From the NCBI RefSeq assembly GCF_905147365.1, contig NC_056413.1, forward strand, positions 2,186,501 through 2,250,500: a DNA stretch of 64,000 nt. Direction: 5' to 3'. Below are positions 9,266 through 18,694 of the stretch, piece after piece. Every line of letters begins with the position of its first letter. Position 1 is the first letter of the stretch. The notes under the pieces are model-generated. The model did not search any database, had not been told where the DNA came from, and saw nothing but the letters and a program-made list of their open reading frames with translations. Source of the DNA: Aricia agestis. Taxonomy: Eukaryota > Arthropoda > Insecta > Lepidoptera > Lycaenidae. The translations under genes and the position numbers were made by a program.

Positions 9266-9920
9266 CCATAATTAATATTATAAATGCGAAAGTGTCTATA
9301 ATAATTATATGTCTGTCTGTCTGACTGTTATCTCTTCACGCTTAAACCAATTTTAATTAATGTGCAGATACTTTGATGCCTGGGAAAGGACATAAACATG
9401 GGCGTAGCCACACTGGGGCATGCTGGGGCGCTTGCCCCACCCTGGCTCTGGTAGGGCAAGTGCCCCAGCTTGCCCTGACTACTTTACTAACTAAACAAAA
9501 ACTTTTTTTTATCAACTAACTACAATCATAATATCCGTAAAAAAGTTACACAAAAAAATTAGTCGACATAAAAAAAAAAGTGCGAGCAAAACAAAAAGTC
9601 CGCACGATTTACGCGCGCATCGCAGCGGTCTTTTGAAAGCGAGCCGTATTAACGTAGAATAACTGAATATTATAAGAACTACATTGTAGTACAACGCGTA
9701 ATTCATAACACCGACTAAGTATTCATAAATAAAACTATAATATCTATCCTGTGTGTAATTGTTTATTTTATTTTCTGTGTGGGGGGGTTGACTGGCTGCC
9801 CCTCCCTGAGCCCAAGGCTGGCTACGCCCATGGACATAGGATACTTTTTAATCCCAAAAAAAATTACGGTTACAACGCGACAAACGAATTTCGGCGGAGT
9901 GAATTTGCGGCTGTCATCTA
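9266..9920 (+). mobile_element. Helitron, family 1, interrupted by a CATGGGCG element
   Basis: The 5' part (TTAATATTATAAATGCGAAA) and 3' part (GGATACTTTTTAATCCC to CTGTCATCTAG) are family 1. The break falls within the landmark AAAGGACATAGGATAC and holds the element at 9395-9832. Confidence 0.75.
9395..9832. mobile_element. 438-bp element with CATGGGCG inverted ends
   Basis: CATGGGCGTAGCCA at 9397-9410 is the exact reverse complement of TGGCTACGCCCATG at 9819-9832. GACATA lies on both sides (9389-9394 and 9833-9838), a likely 6-bp target duplication. The ends are rich in C and G runs (CTGGGGCATGCTGGGGCG, GGGGGGG). It has no recognisable transposase. Confidence 0.7.
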
Positions 9921-10265
9921 GTTATATAATTAACACAAGGTGGCACAATCTACTTCGTTATTATACTCCCGAATTCTCGTGAGCCGAGGAATACACCATT
10001 AGCGCCTGAAAAGGTACTCTAATGGGGTCTCCTTTACATTGTAGCGGACAATGTGATGGCTATTATACGACACAATGTACACTTGTTAGTCTATTTTGAA
10101 CTTTACACGTTGAGAATTTGTTGGGAAAAAATATTACTTTTGGAACGTGATATTAGTTAAGATGATAAAAAATTAACTGAAACCTTTTATTAGAAAATAA
10201 AGTATTTACTCCTAACTCACGCTAGCGGCTAATCCATATTTTCTATCTTTGTCTAGGTGATCAAA
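9921..10265. other. Spacer without a recognised feature
   Basis: AT-rich sequence without open frames or repeats that I recognise. Confidence 0.4.
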
Positions 10266-10513
10266 CCTAAAATATGGATTATTTTATTTGTAGGACAAGG
10301 TTACTCTTAAATTATATAACTATTAACCTACCAATATACAAAAAATCAGCTGGTTAGGGTTCCGTTTTAGGGTACAGTAGTCAACCAAGTTTTGTTGATT
10401 ACAAAACCCTAAAACGGAACCCTAACTAGCTGATTTTTTGTATGTTGGTAGGTTAATAGTTATATAATTTAAGAGTAACCTTGTCCTACAAATAAAACAA
10501 TCCATATTTTAGG
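10266..10513. repeat. 248-bp foldback (long inverted repeat)
   Basis: The left arm from CCTAAAATATGGATT pairs with the right arm ending AATCCATATTTTAGG over about 107 bases with few mismatches. The loop is about 30 bases. The inner part of each arm carries GGTTCCGTTTTAGGGT, a motif also seen at the ends of the 27383-28004 repeat. The size and symmetry suggest a MITE. The RNA could form a near-perfect hairpin. Confidence 0.85.
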
Positions 10514-10879
10514 ACCATTAAGTCAAAGTATGAAATCCTTTCTATCTCTGTTAGCTACCATTTTCGAGATTTTTCGAAAATAAAAATGTTGTTCGTCTTA
10601 TCAAAATGTAGCTACTCACAAAAATTTGCTTGTTAGTAATCACAAAAAAATTTGTTCTAGGGCTCCCGTACTATCAGTCTTAAAAAAAATATTATAGAAC
10701 ACCAGCTTACGAATCTAACTGCTGTACTCAGAGACGTTTCATTATGATTAACCTTCAATTTAATGAAGAGTTTGACAGATAATGTATGAGGCTTATATCA
10801 AAATTTGAAAATAATTACATTGAAGCAATTAATTACTAATGAATGTTCCACTCGTGCGGCAGTAAGTATAAAGTTAGCG
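10514..10879. other. Spacer without a recognised feature
   Basis: Nothing recognised beyond AT-rich sequence. Confidence 0.35.
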
Positions 10880-10985
10880 AGTTTCTTGCGCCGGTTGTTC
10901 ACCCCGAATGAGTTCCCGAACCGGTGGTGGGCCTCGTGTATCCTAAAAGTGTTCAATTTTTAACCGATTTTGAAATAAATAAATT
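10880..10985 (+). mobile_element. Probable LINE or SINE 3'-end fragment
   Basis: The wording TTTCTTGCGCCGGTT, then GAACCGGTGGT and finally AAATAAATAAATTA, resembles a 3' end I associate with lepidopteran retroposons. There is no second copy here, so this rests on recollection. Confidence 0.35.
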
Positions 10986-11030
10986 ACTGTTACCAAATAA
11001 TTTCATTTCATAAGAACGTTTAAGCCAAGA

Positions 11031-11198
11031 TTAGTATTGAGTAGTATTTAAACTTTTTAATCGGGACTTAACGCGACTTATTTAAGTAGTAATGCTACTA
11101 CGAGTACATACGCGTTGAGTCCCGATTAAAAAGTTTAATTATAATGCAACGCGAAAGTTTAAAATGTTGAGTAGTATTTATTCTACTCAATACCAATC
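11031..11198. repeat. Nested inverted repeats
   Basis: TAAACTTTTTAATCGGGACT at 11049 pairs with AGTCCCGATTAAAAAGTTTA ending 11137. An outer pair, TAGTATTGAGTAGTATTT at 11032 and TTCTACTCAATACCA near 11183, extends it with spacing differences. Probably a worn foldback element. Confidence 0.6.
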
Positions 11199-11221
11199 TA
11201 GAACTTGTTAATACGGACCCT

Positions 11222-11817
11222 CTACAAGGTGTAACAAAACTTAGTGATAATACTTTAGGTGTGTGTACATGGGCGTACCGAGGGGGGGGGGGGGGGGGGG
11301 GGGGGCAGGGGGGGGGCAGCTGCCCTCCCTGGATCATGTTGACGTCCCTACTAAGTATATTATCTAGTACTTTTAAATATATAAAAATTAAAAATTAAGA
11401 AAACGAATTTTGCCATTTGTTTGCAATACAATATTTTTACAACTAAAAATATTAATTTTTTATTCTTTATAAACACCTAGCTTATGAAAAATCTGATTTG
11501 CCTCCCGTTGGCCCAGAACCTGGGTAATTTGCCCCCCCCCCTGGCACTAGAACCTGGGTAATTTGCCCCCCCCTGGCCCAGAACCTGGGTACGCCCATGT
11601 CTGTGTATTATTGTACCTTACACTGTAAAAGTATCAAAGATGAAGGAGTTACTTTTTTTTTAATTTTGTATAGGCAAATTCATGACGCTAGCATGACTGG
11701 CCCATACAAATTACAAAAGAAATTGCTCTTTCAGCGCTGATACTTTCACAGTAAACTCTATACAAGGGACATATACACACCCTAAATAATTATCACTTAA
11801 TGTTACACCCTGTATAA
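11222..11817. mobile_element. TACAGGGTGT-end MITE, interrupted
   Basis: The left end, AAGGTGTAACAAAACTTAG, pairs with the right end, GTTACACCCTGTATAA, read in reverse. Relatives lie at 15029 and 15655. The element at 11268-11599 is inserted near the left end, and the body resumes at about 11600. Confidence 0.6.
11268..11599. mobile_element. Second CATGGGCG element, with long poly-G
   Basis: CATGGGCGTACC at the left and GGTACGCCCATG at the right are exact reverse complements. The left part holds G24 (11282-11305), CA and then G9. Near the right end, AACCTGGGTAATTTGCC-like units occur three times. TGTGTA occurs just outside both ends, two bases off on the right. It is the same family as the 9395-9832 element. 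Confidence 0.65.
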
Positions 11818-12038
11818 TCACTTTCAAGTTTCGTTGCTGGTCAGTTGCAGATTTATTTATGGTTAAACTTGTTAACGCGTTCACATTCCGCACACACCGG
11901 ACAGTTATTGTACAGCAAGTCGCACGCCGACAGGTATTGGCTCCGCCTGTTATATTTGTAGCCTTATTGGAAATTGTTTAGGAAACTATTTCGGTAAAAT
12001 TTTCCACCTGAGCGGTTTTGTTCTTTTGCGCCGTTTGT
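11818..12038. other. Spacer without a recognised feature
   Basis: No clear feature. The last 50 bases may be a decayed outward extension of the following foldback. Confidence 0.35.
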
Positions 12039-12784
12039 GTTAAGAGTCCGGGTGCCCTCGCAATTCTCATACAAACGTAATACCAAGATCATTTCCCATA
12101 CGAGAATATTTACCATGTTTGAGTTATTATTCAGCTTGAGATAGTAATTACCTAGGTTCCTGTACAAATATTTACCAAAAATATGAACGATTACAATAAT
12201 AATAATAATAGTAATAGCTCCCACACCGGTTTCGGTGACGGTGGCCGGTTTCATTGAAACCAGGCCAGCTACGCAGGAGTAATTTTATAGTGCCCAAGTG
12301 TGTGCGCAGTACACAAGAGCACTCTCTATTCCTTTACTCTCATAACCCAGTGGGACGGAAGACCGACACGACCGGCGAGAGATCAGGCGCAGGACCGACT
12401 TTTTACATGTCCATCCGACGCATGGATCATCTTACTTGTCAGACAATCAGGTGATCAGCCTGCATTGTCCTAACCAAACTTGGAAATAACATGTTTCCAA
12501 CGCGGGAATCGAACCCACAACCTCCGAGTCAAGAGCCGCGCTCTGTACCACTAGACCACGGAGGCGTTAAAAAACGTCGTGGAACGATTACAATATTTAC
12601 ATACTAAACTGTAATCGTTCATATTTTTGGTATGTAAATATTTTGCAGTGAATCTTTGTACAGGAACCTAGGTAATTACTATCTTAAGCTGAATAATAAC
12701 TCACATGTGGTAAATATTCACGTATGGGAAATGATCTTGGCATTACGTGTGTATGAGTATTGCGATGGCACCCGAACTCTTAAC
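12039..12784. repeat. Foldback with about 150-bp arms and a SINE in the loop
   Basis: The left arm (12039-12195) runs from GTTAAGAGTCCGGGTGCC through ATTACCTAGGTTCCTGTAC. It matches the reverse complement of the right arm (12610-12784), with small indels. The two arms enclose SINE B at 12196-12567. Without the SINE, the structure would be a compact foldback of about 370 bases. Confidence 0.8.
12196..12567 (-). mobile_element. SINE B copy
   Basis: On the minus strand it begins GCCTCCGTGGTCTAGTGGTA and has a B-box-like GGTTCGATTCC, so the head is tRNA-derived. The body ends ACCGAAACCGGTGTGGGAG and the tail is an ATT repeat. Other copies lie at 24115, 33444 and 61008. GAACGATTACAAT occurs on both sides, but the foldback arms make it uncertain as a target duplication. 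Confidence 0.85.
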
Positions 12785-12923
12785 AGTTGGGAAAATGTTT
12801 TGTTTTCGTAGCGTTTGTCCTGTGAAATCTTTTTGTGTTTGAGCGTTTAGTTTTCCTTAAACTTAAACCAATAAAGTTATTAATTCAAATTCGATATGAA
12901 ACTGATAGAAATATGTAATAATT

Positions 12924-12973
12924 AAAGACGATGTTATTCTATAACTTGACCAACGTTCTTTTATCTAACATTT
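12924..12973 (+). repeat. 50-bp direct repeat, left copy
   Basis: The 50 bases starting AAAGACGATGTTATTC are repeated at 13251-13300 with one mismatch, flanking SINE C. Confidence 0.9.
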
Positions 12974-13250
12974 TTTTTGACGACCTCTGTGGCTCAGTTG
13001 GTGGGCTATTGGTATTTGGTAGCTCAAGCCAGGGGTCGCGGGTTCGAATCCCGCTGACGAAACAACAAGTTTTCAAAGTTCCTGGGTCATGAATATGTAT
13101 TAAAAATGTGTATATAATAAAAATCTTAAATATATGTATAGTATAAAAGTATTAAATATATTTCCGTTGTCTGGTACCCGTAACACAAGTCCATCGGGAA
13201 CTTACCACGGGGCCAGACTGACGTGGTGTGAAGCGTCCATAGATAAAAAA
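12974..13250 (+). mobile_element. SINE C copy between 50-bp direct repeats
   Basis: It has a full tRNA-like head: A box GTGGCTCAGTTGG and B box GGTTCGAATCC at 13041-13051. The body ends GTGTGAAGCGTCCATAGAT with an A9 run rather than the ATT tail of the other copies. A 50-bp direct repeat borders it. Confidence 0.85.
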
Positions 13251-13300
13251 AAAGACGATGTTATTCTATAACTTCACCAACGTTCTTTTATCTAACATTT
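13251..13300 (+). repeat. 50-bp direct repeat, right copy
   Basis: Matches 12924-12973 at 49 of 50 positions. Confidence 0.9.
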
Positions 13301-13503
13301 GCACCTCAATAAAATCGATAAAAATGTGTAAGACACTGTTTGATGTTGAGACAGAATAATTGTATCATCTAATATATAATTCAGATACCATAATGTACAA
13401 TATTTTTGTAAATAAATAATATTATTATTATTACCATTGGTCGACTGATATGGTTAATTGCAGATGTAGGTATAGAAGTAAGACTAAGTATTAAAGACTT
13501 GAT
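13301..13503. other. Spacer without a recognised feature
   Basis: Short ATT-rich stretch; nothing recognised. Confidence 0.3.
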
Positions 13504-13622
13504 GCCTCCGTGGACCTGTGGTTAAAGCGTGGAGGTCGTGGGTATAACTCCCGCGTTAATAATGGTATTTGGAAATCTGGTAGGGACAATGTGGGCTAGT
13601 CACCTAATTAATTATTTTATTA
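13504..13622 (+). mobile_element. SINE B head fragment
   Basis: GCCTCCGTGG and GTCGTGGGTATAACTCCCGC correspond to the A- and B-box regions of SINE B. The sequence GGGACAATGTGGGCTAGTCACC matches the body that follows. The 3' half is missing. Confidence 0.65.
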
Positions 13623-14404
13623 TGTGCCAAGAAAAATAATGTGTCTGATCTCTCGTGTCAACAACTCTATGGCAGCATTTGTATAAAATTATATTTTTAA
13701 AAAGTACCGTAGAATATGTTAAAATGAACGTTATAAAAAAAGAAACGTCCAACTCATGTTTAAAATGCCTTTTGACCGTTTGCTCGTGGGCGGGCGCGTT
13801 TCACTTGGGCGTTATAATCTTTGACATTACCCATTCACAAGGGTTATTGTTTTAACACTTATGTGCTAGGGTCTGAAAACGTTTTGACTTTGTGAACTTA
13901 CTTTTTAGGGCTTAAATATAAAAACCTGAATGAATAAGTTAAATATAGCAGACCTAAGATTTCTAATTCAATATTTTAAATTAGAATTTTCATATCGCAT
14001 TATTATTTTCCAAACTCCTGCGAAATAGCTGGACAGATTTTGATGAAATTTTGTGTGCTTATTCAATTTGCAAATCCGCCAAAGCCTTTTTTTCGAAATT
14101 ATGACAAGGACTAAGTCAACATCTCATCGTATCACGTAGAACTTCTAGGGCTTCGGTTGATAATTACATTGCAAAGGTTACTTTAAAATCTTTTTAGTAC
14201 TCATGAGACTCAGAACTTTGGAAGCTTTCTTTCTATTGGTACCCACATTTTTGGTTTGACTGCGGTGGTGGTCTATTGGTGAAGTCAAACATTTTCCTGT
14301 ATCCGAATTTCGTTATTTATTTCAATTTTCATCACTACTCGTGTTCTCCGCTTTATACAATCATTTATCATAATCTGTGAGAAATAAAGTCTTAAAGCTC
14401 TTAT
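13623..14404. other. Spacer without a recognised feature
   Basis: AT-rich. A 66-residue frame at 13655-13855 has no recognisable domain and is not called. Confidence 0.4.
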
Positions 14405-14760
14405 TGGGAGAGCCATGCTTCGGCACGAATGGGCCGGCTCGACCGGAGAAATACCACGTTCTCATAGAAAACCGGCGTGAAACAGCGCTTGCGCTGTGTT
14501 TCGCCGAGTGAGTGAGTTTACCGGAGGCCCAATCCCCTACCCTATTCCCTTCCCTACCCTCCCATATTCCCTTCCCTACCCTCCCCTATTCCCTTCCCTT
14601 CCCTTCCCATCTCTACCCTCCCCTATTACCCTATTCCCTCTTAAAAGGCCGGCAACGCACCTGCAGCTCTTCTGATGCTGCGAGTATCCATGGGCGACGG
14701 AAGTTGCTTTCCATCGGGTGACCCGTTTGCTCGCTTGCCACCTTATTTCATTAAATAAAA
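14405..14760 (+). mobile_element. SINE A copy, long C/T array
   Basis: The head starts GGGAGAGCCATGCTTCGGC. The internal array of CCCTACCCTCCC and ATTCCCTTCC units is longer than in most other copies. The tail ends CCTTATTTCATTAAATAAAA. Confidence 0.9.
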
Positions 14761-14784
14761 ATGATTGACTTGGCTAGAGTATAT

Positions 14785-14925
14785 AAATTGACAAGTAATA
14801 ATTTGTCCAATAATAATAGGATGATAAATACTAAGTTGTCAAATAATGAGTTAATAAATAATAGGTGGTCAAATAATGATTCGATACGTAATGAGTTGTC
14901 AAATAATGAGTTGTCTAATGTCAAT
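14785..14925 (+). repeat. 15-bp minisatellite, about nine units
   Basis: The unit is AATAATGAGTTGTCA with variants, directly after the A-rich end of SINE A. Because the unit is a multiple of three and lacks stops in two frames, both strands show open frames with five-residue periodicity (LSNNE on plus, SLFDN on minus). These are by-products of the repeat. Confidence 0.8.
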
Positions 14926-15028
14926 CGTGGATGCGGCTCACGATACACGGCTGATCGCTCGTTATTGCAGGAACTTTCAATTGGCGAGTACGTGCCCCGA
15001 CAGTAATAACTGTGCATCGAGCACAATA

Positions 15029-15210
15029 TACAGGGTGTTACAAAACAAAGTAATAATACTTTGAAATTGACACATACAAGCCAGGTTGGCCGACGGTTGA
15101 GCGGGATGAATGGAAGAAGGGGGAGGCCTATGCCCAGCAGTAGCCCAGCATAGACTCTTAAAAAAAGCTTAGCTTAGCTTAGGGTGTGCATGTATCCCTT
15201 ATATAAACTT
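15029..15210. mobile_element. TACAGGGTGT-end MITE piece with a LINE tail inside
   Basis: TACAGGGTGTTACAAAACAA at the left and AGGGTGTGCATGTATCCCTT at the right both belong to the MITE family of 11222 and 15655. The LINE tail at 15080-15180 interrupts it. Confidence 0.55.
15080..15180 (+). pseudogene. LINE ORF2 C-terminal scrap with AGCTT tail
   Basis: One frame reads TVERDEWKKGEAYAQQ and then a stop, matching the usual end of several LINE polymerases (W....GEAYAQQ). It is followed by an A run and GCTTAGCTTAGCTTAG, a short repeated tail. This is a heavily 5'-truncated copy. Confidence 0.6.
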
Positions 15211-15239
15211 CACTGTATTCACACAATAATAGTAATTTA

Positions 15240-15640
15240 AAAAGATAAAACCGACTTCAAATTGTACGTAATTAAGAATTAAAATTCCTTATCTCAAAAA
15301 CTGCTGAACCGATTTTGATGAAACTTGCAGTGTTCCCTAAGTTGAATAATACCCAGTATAACAAAAAAATAATGACTTTAATCAAACTTGTAGTTGCGGA
15401 GATATGCGTGCACAAACCGTACATACATACATACATACATACATAGATACATACATACATACATACATACATACATGTATACATACATACATACACTTGA
15501 AATTTGGCACATTTATTCAGAATGTGCCAAATGAATGCTGCTATAGATTAACATATACAAAAACTGGACAGTTCTGGAAATATTACATACATACGCGTCG
15601 AATTGATAACCTCCTTTTTTTGAAGTCGGTTAAAAAATTA
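15240..15640 (+). mobile_element. ACCGACTTC-end repeat with intact empty site
   Basis: AACCGACTTC-type ends face each other: AAAACCGACTTCAA at 15248 and TTGAAGTCGGTTAA near 15620. It includes the CATA microsatellite. Diverged relatives lie at 44934-45777 (split by a Helitron), 48427-48625 and 55747-56610. The segment ATTACATACATACGCGTCG at 15582-15600 is the unoccupied version of the 44977 Helitron site. Confidence 0.7.
15420..15494 (+). repeat. CATA tetranucleotide microsatellite
   Basis: About 18 CATA units, with one GATA and one CATG interruption. Confidence 0.95.
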
Positions 15641-15654
15641 TAATTATTTATATT

Positions 15655-15900
15655 AAGGTGTGTTAAGTATATTATGTAATATTATGAGCATAGAGTTCAC
15701 TGAGAAAGCAACAGCGCTGAGAAAGTATTTTTTTGTGATTAGTATGAGCAAGCAGCGTTATGAATTTTCCCATACAAAAGTTAAAAAACCTACTCTTTCA
15801 ACGCTGCTATTTTCGCAGTGAACTCTATACTCATATACATGTACTCATCACACCCTAAAATATTATCATTTTGTTTTGCTACACCCTGTATAAAGGTGTA
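15655..15900. mobile_element. TACAGGGTGT-end MITE copy
   Basis: The right end is GCTACACCCTGTATAAA. Internally, CATAGAGTTCACTGAGAAAG (15691 on) pairs with GCAGTGAACTCTATACTCAT (ending 15837). The same layout is seen at 11222-11817. Confidence 0.6.
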
Positions 15901-15988
15901 ATATGAACCGTATTTGTCCAGAGCGTGCCGTGGTTATTTCGTGGCAATGAGGGTTTCTTAACTGTATCATTTGAAGATATTACAACGG

Positions 15989-16084
15989 TATCCACTTGGT
16001 GTCACGTAGAAATTGTCAATAATTTCTAATTAGCAAAAACCAATAACAATTATTGACAATTTCCATCTGACACCAAGTGGATAA
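15989..16084. mobile_element. 96-bp MITE
   Basis: TATCCACTTGGTGTCACGTA on the left pairs with TGACACCAAGTGGATAAT on the right; the arms span about 39 bases with few mismatches. Confidence 0.75.
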
Positions 16085-16109
16085 TACCTTTTTTTTAATA
16101 AAAAACAAA

Positions 16110-16592
16110 ATAGGCATAATGACTATTTTTTTTCTTATCGGTAATTGAAAAACACTTAAAAAATAGAAACATCGTTGAAAGAATAACTCTGATAGCTTAA
16201 AAATTCACCAAGATATGACAATTCAAATATCTCATAAAAGAGACCTGCCCGAAACGCTCCATACAAAGTGCTACGAAAGTATGACGTCAGTCTTTCGTAG
16301 TTTGTAGGCATCGGGAGACAACTTTGTTCAACCGGTATATTAAATATTGCGTTTATGAAAGTGATTTCATAACAAAAGTTGCTTTTAATTGCATAAGTTA
16401 TCGAATTGTATACAAATATTAAGAAATTTAATTGAAAAAAAATTCGACTTGAATATCCAACTTTGAAGGCGCATAACAAAAAAAATACAAATGCTATCAA
16501 GCTGAAATTTTGAAAACACTTATTTTTTACCGTGACTTCTTTATTTTATTAATAAAATTCGCTAATCTTTGACCTTGTCATCATCCCTATTG
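16110..16592 (-). mobile_element. GGGATGATGAC-end repeat, copy 1
   Basis: On the minus strand it starts AATAGGGATGATGACAAGG and ends AGTCATTATGCCTATTT, giving short inverted ends. It matches copies at 30644-31127 and 45806-46293 end to end, all about 485 bases. Its 114-residue open frame is shared with copy 2 but broken in copy 3. Confidence 0.75.
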
Positions 16593-17300
16593 TAAGCAAT
16601 ATTTGAAACTTGCACAGACAAAAAGCGACATGCAAAACATCAAAAAAATACTCTTTGCGTTTGTGTTATTACTTTAAACTTGTGGCCTGTATAAGAAGTT
16701 AGATGTAAAATACAAGATAAAGATAAGGTTAATTACGTTTATAAAGGAACAGATGTTGCATCCCTGCAGGGATGGGTTGAGAAGACAGAAGTGAAGGGAA
16801 GTTTCAGTGTTGCTAGCGTTCCTGTGTTGCCAGATGACGCGACCGGAAGACGTCTTGATGCTTGCGTTTTGCCCACAGTATAGCATAGGGATATGTCATA
16901 TTGCTATACTGTGGTTTTGCCCATTAAAAAAGAAATAACCGTGTATGGTTATTCTAAATCGCGGAATCGGGTACAGTACGTATCTAGTTGTTTGCCTGTA
17001 ATAAATATTAAATGAAATGCTTCTCACAAAACGACGAAATTTAAAAACAATAAAATGTTGTAATAAAAATTGAAAATTTAAAAATAATGAACTAAAAATG
17101 GTCCATAATGAAGTCTTTGAACTGTTATGAAAATGCTTTGTTAATGAGCGAAGCAGCCGCATGCGGTTGGAATATTGAATATTGAGTTTAAAAATAACAT
17201 CATACTGTTAGCGGTTATCCAGCGGTCGCAGTGTAATTATTTTTAGTTAATTAATTGACACGGCACAACAAACTTCATGTGAACCACTTTTACAGTACTG
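16593..17300. other. Spacer without a recognised feature
   Basis: GCATAGGGATATGTCATATTGCTATACTG near 16880 forms a short imperfect inverted repeat around TATAGC/GCTATA. Otherwise nothing is recognised. Confidence 0.35.
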
Positions 17301-17495
17301 TCACCTATATACTAATATTATAAATAGGAAAGTGTGTCTGCCTGTCTGTCTTTCTGCCTGTCTGACTGTCTGTTACCTTTTCACGCCAAAACCAATGACT
17401 TAATTTTGCTGAAATTTGGTGTGGTAATACTTTTTATCACTGAAAAAGTTTGCCGTGCAATCAACAGGCACAACGGATTTGTGGGCATCATTTAG
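17301..17495 (+). mobile_element. Helitron, family 1, diverged
   Basis: ACTAATATTATAAATAGGAA, the TGTCTG-rich zone, and CTGAAATTTGGTGTGG are family 1. The 3' end reads GGGCATCATTTAG instead of CTAG. Confidence 0.65.
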
Positions 17496-17604
17496 TAAAA
17501 AATATGTTTTAAGAGCGTACTAGCATTCTTTTAAGTGAACTAACAAGCTTGTCTAGTCTTCGACTTTATAAAAAAATCAATTCAATATTTAAACTTGGAC
17601 TTTA

Positions 17605-17687
17605 AGTGCTACGAGAAGCTCTACGGTCATAGCAGTCGTAGCAGGGCCTACGAAAGTTCGTAGGCCCAGCTACGACCGTAGAGCTTA
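17605..17687. repeat. Foldback with CTACGAC motifs
   Basis: AGCTCTACGGTC pairs with GACCGTAGAGCT, and GGGCCTACGAA pairs with TTCGTAGGCCC around a 1-3 base centre. It abuts the MITE at 17689. Confidence 0.6.
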
Positions 17688-17688
17688 A

Positions 17689-17802
17689 GGGCCGCGCCAC
17701 ACCGGAATGGCAGCGGCGCGGCGAATAATGAAGATAAAGTTTAAAATCATATGACACTGAAAGTGCTCGCCGTGCCGCTGCCATTCCGGTGTGGCGCGGC
17801 CC
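17689..17802. mobile_element. 114-bp MITE with 36-bp GC-rich ends and TAA duplication
   Basis: The inverted ends start GGGCCGCGCCACACCGGAAT and match over 36 bases with one mismatch. TAA lies on both sides (17686-17688 and 17803-17805). A 3-bp TWA-type duplication is typical of PIF/Harbinger elements, which is the likely superfamily. Confidence 0.8.
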
Positions 17803-18494
17803 TAACTCTAAGCTCTAAAGTTACAGAGCTAGTATAACTTTAGGTGTATCCACCTTGCTAATTAAAATCATAACATAGTTATTCAAAGTTTTGTTCATGT
17901 CTCATACGTTGCGTTAGTTGCTTTAGAACAAAATATTGTGTAACTAATTTGTATACACTGAAGATTTTTTGTACGTAATTTATTTGTTTTGTACCTGCAA
18001 TCTAAGAAGTTTGGCTTAGATATTTTCGTCATTGAAACTAATATTCACAATTATTAGTATTTAATCAAACACTGTAGTGTAACTACTTGTAACAAATATT
18101 GTATTACATTGATAACGAAATCTTTATAATATATTATTTAAACAAAACCTTTAAAACCTTACGATCAACAATAAAATGTAATCAGTAAGCGAAATGTTTC
18201 ATTACGAAGCTATGAAAGCAACAAAACCATGTTCTATCTATAAAACTGTAAAATTTACCCTTTTATTCTTGTTATAAAACGAGTATAAAGACGTGAATAC
18301 ATTAGTGTGGTGACATAGTTACCTACATGCATTGACTTATAATTTTGTTTTAAGGACAGGCTCTTTTACACGTAAAAGGTCTCAATTATATGTGCCCCAA
18401 TCGTGTGTGACTTGTTGTCGAAAAACATTTTGTTTAATGTATTCATAGTGCATTAATTATTATGCATTGACTGCATAATATTATTGCACAGTAT
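17803..18494. other. Spacer without a recognised feature
   Basis: AT-rich. No repeat copy or coding frame recognised. Confidence 0.4.
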
Positions 18495-18690
18495 GAATTT
18501 TTAGTACCGTATTCCTTGAAAAAAGTTGCACGAAACTTTTTAAAGACAGCTTTAGCATGTCTTTTGGGCTTTTCGAAATTATGTCAAAGCGTTTTTGAAG
18601 ACTGTAAATCAAACAACTTACTGTTGTCGATCCTAGCAACACAGGATAAGGATGGGATGCGTGGTACTGCAATGCCTGTAAAAAGTGTCT
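18495..18690 (+). mobile_element. R1-like LINE, truncated 3' UTR
   Basis: AGACAGCTTTAGCATGTC and TGTCGATCCTAGCAACACAG follow the same order and spacing as the 3' UTR of the full LINE (6288-6410). The end is CCTGTAAAAAG. The 5' boundary is not clear. Confidence 0.65.
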
Positions 18691-18694
18691 ACTT

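Noticed and set aside
11098..11337. Proline-rich minus-strand frame
   Set aside because: Translation of the poly-G/poly-C tract of a transposon.
12480..12567. tRNA gene on the minus strand
   Set aside because: Head of SINE B, repeated with the same body at 24115 and 33444.
14751..15026. 91-residue minus-strand frame with SLFDN repeats
   Set aside because: Product of the 15-bp minisatellite; the unit length keeps frames open.
15272..15496. Tyrosine/cysteine-rich frame (MYVCMY repeats)
   Set aside because: Translation of the CATA/TATG microsatellite.
16156..16500. 114-residue frame shared with 30692-31036, 107 of 114 residues identical
   Set aside because: Both are the same strand of two copies of one repeat. 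The third copy has an early stop, and most base differences change the residue, so there is no sign of protein constraint.
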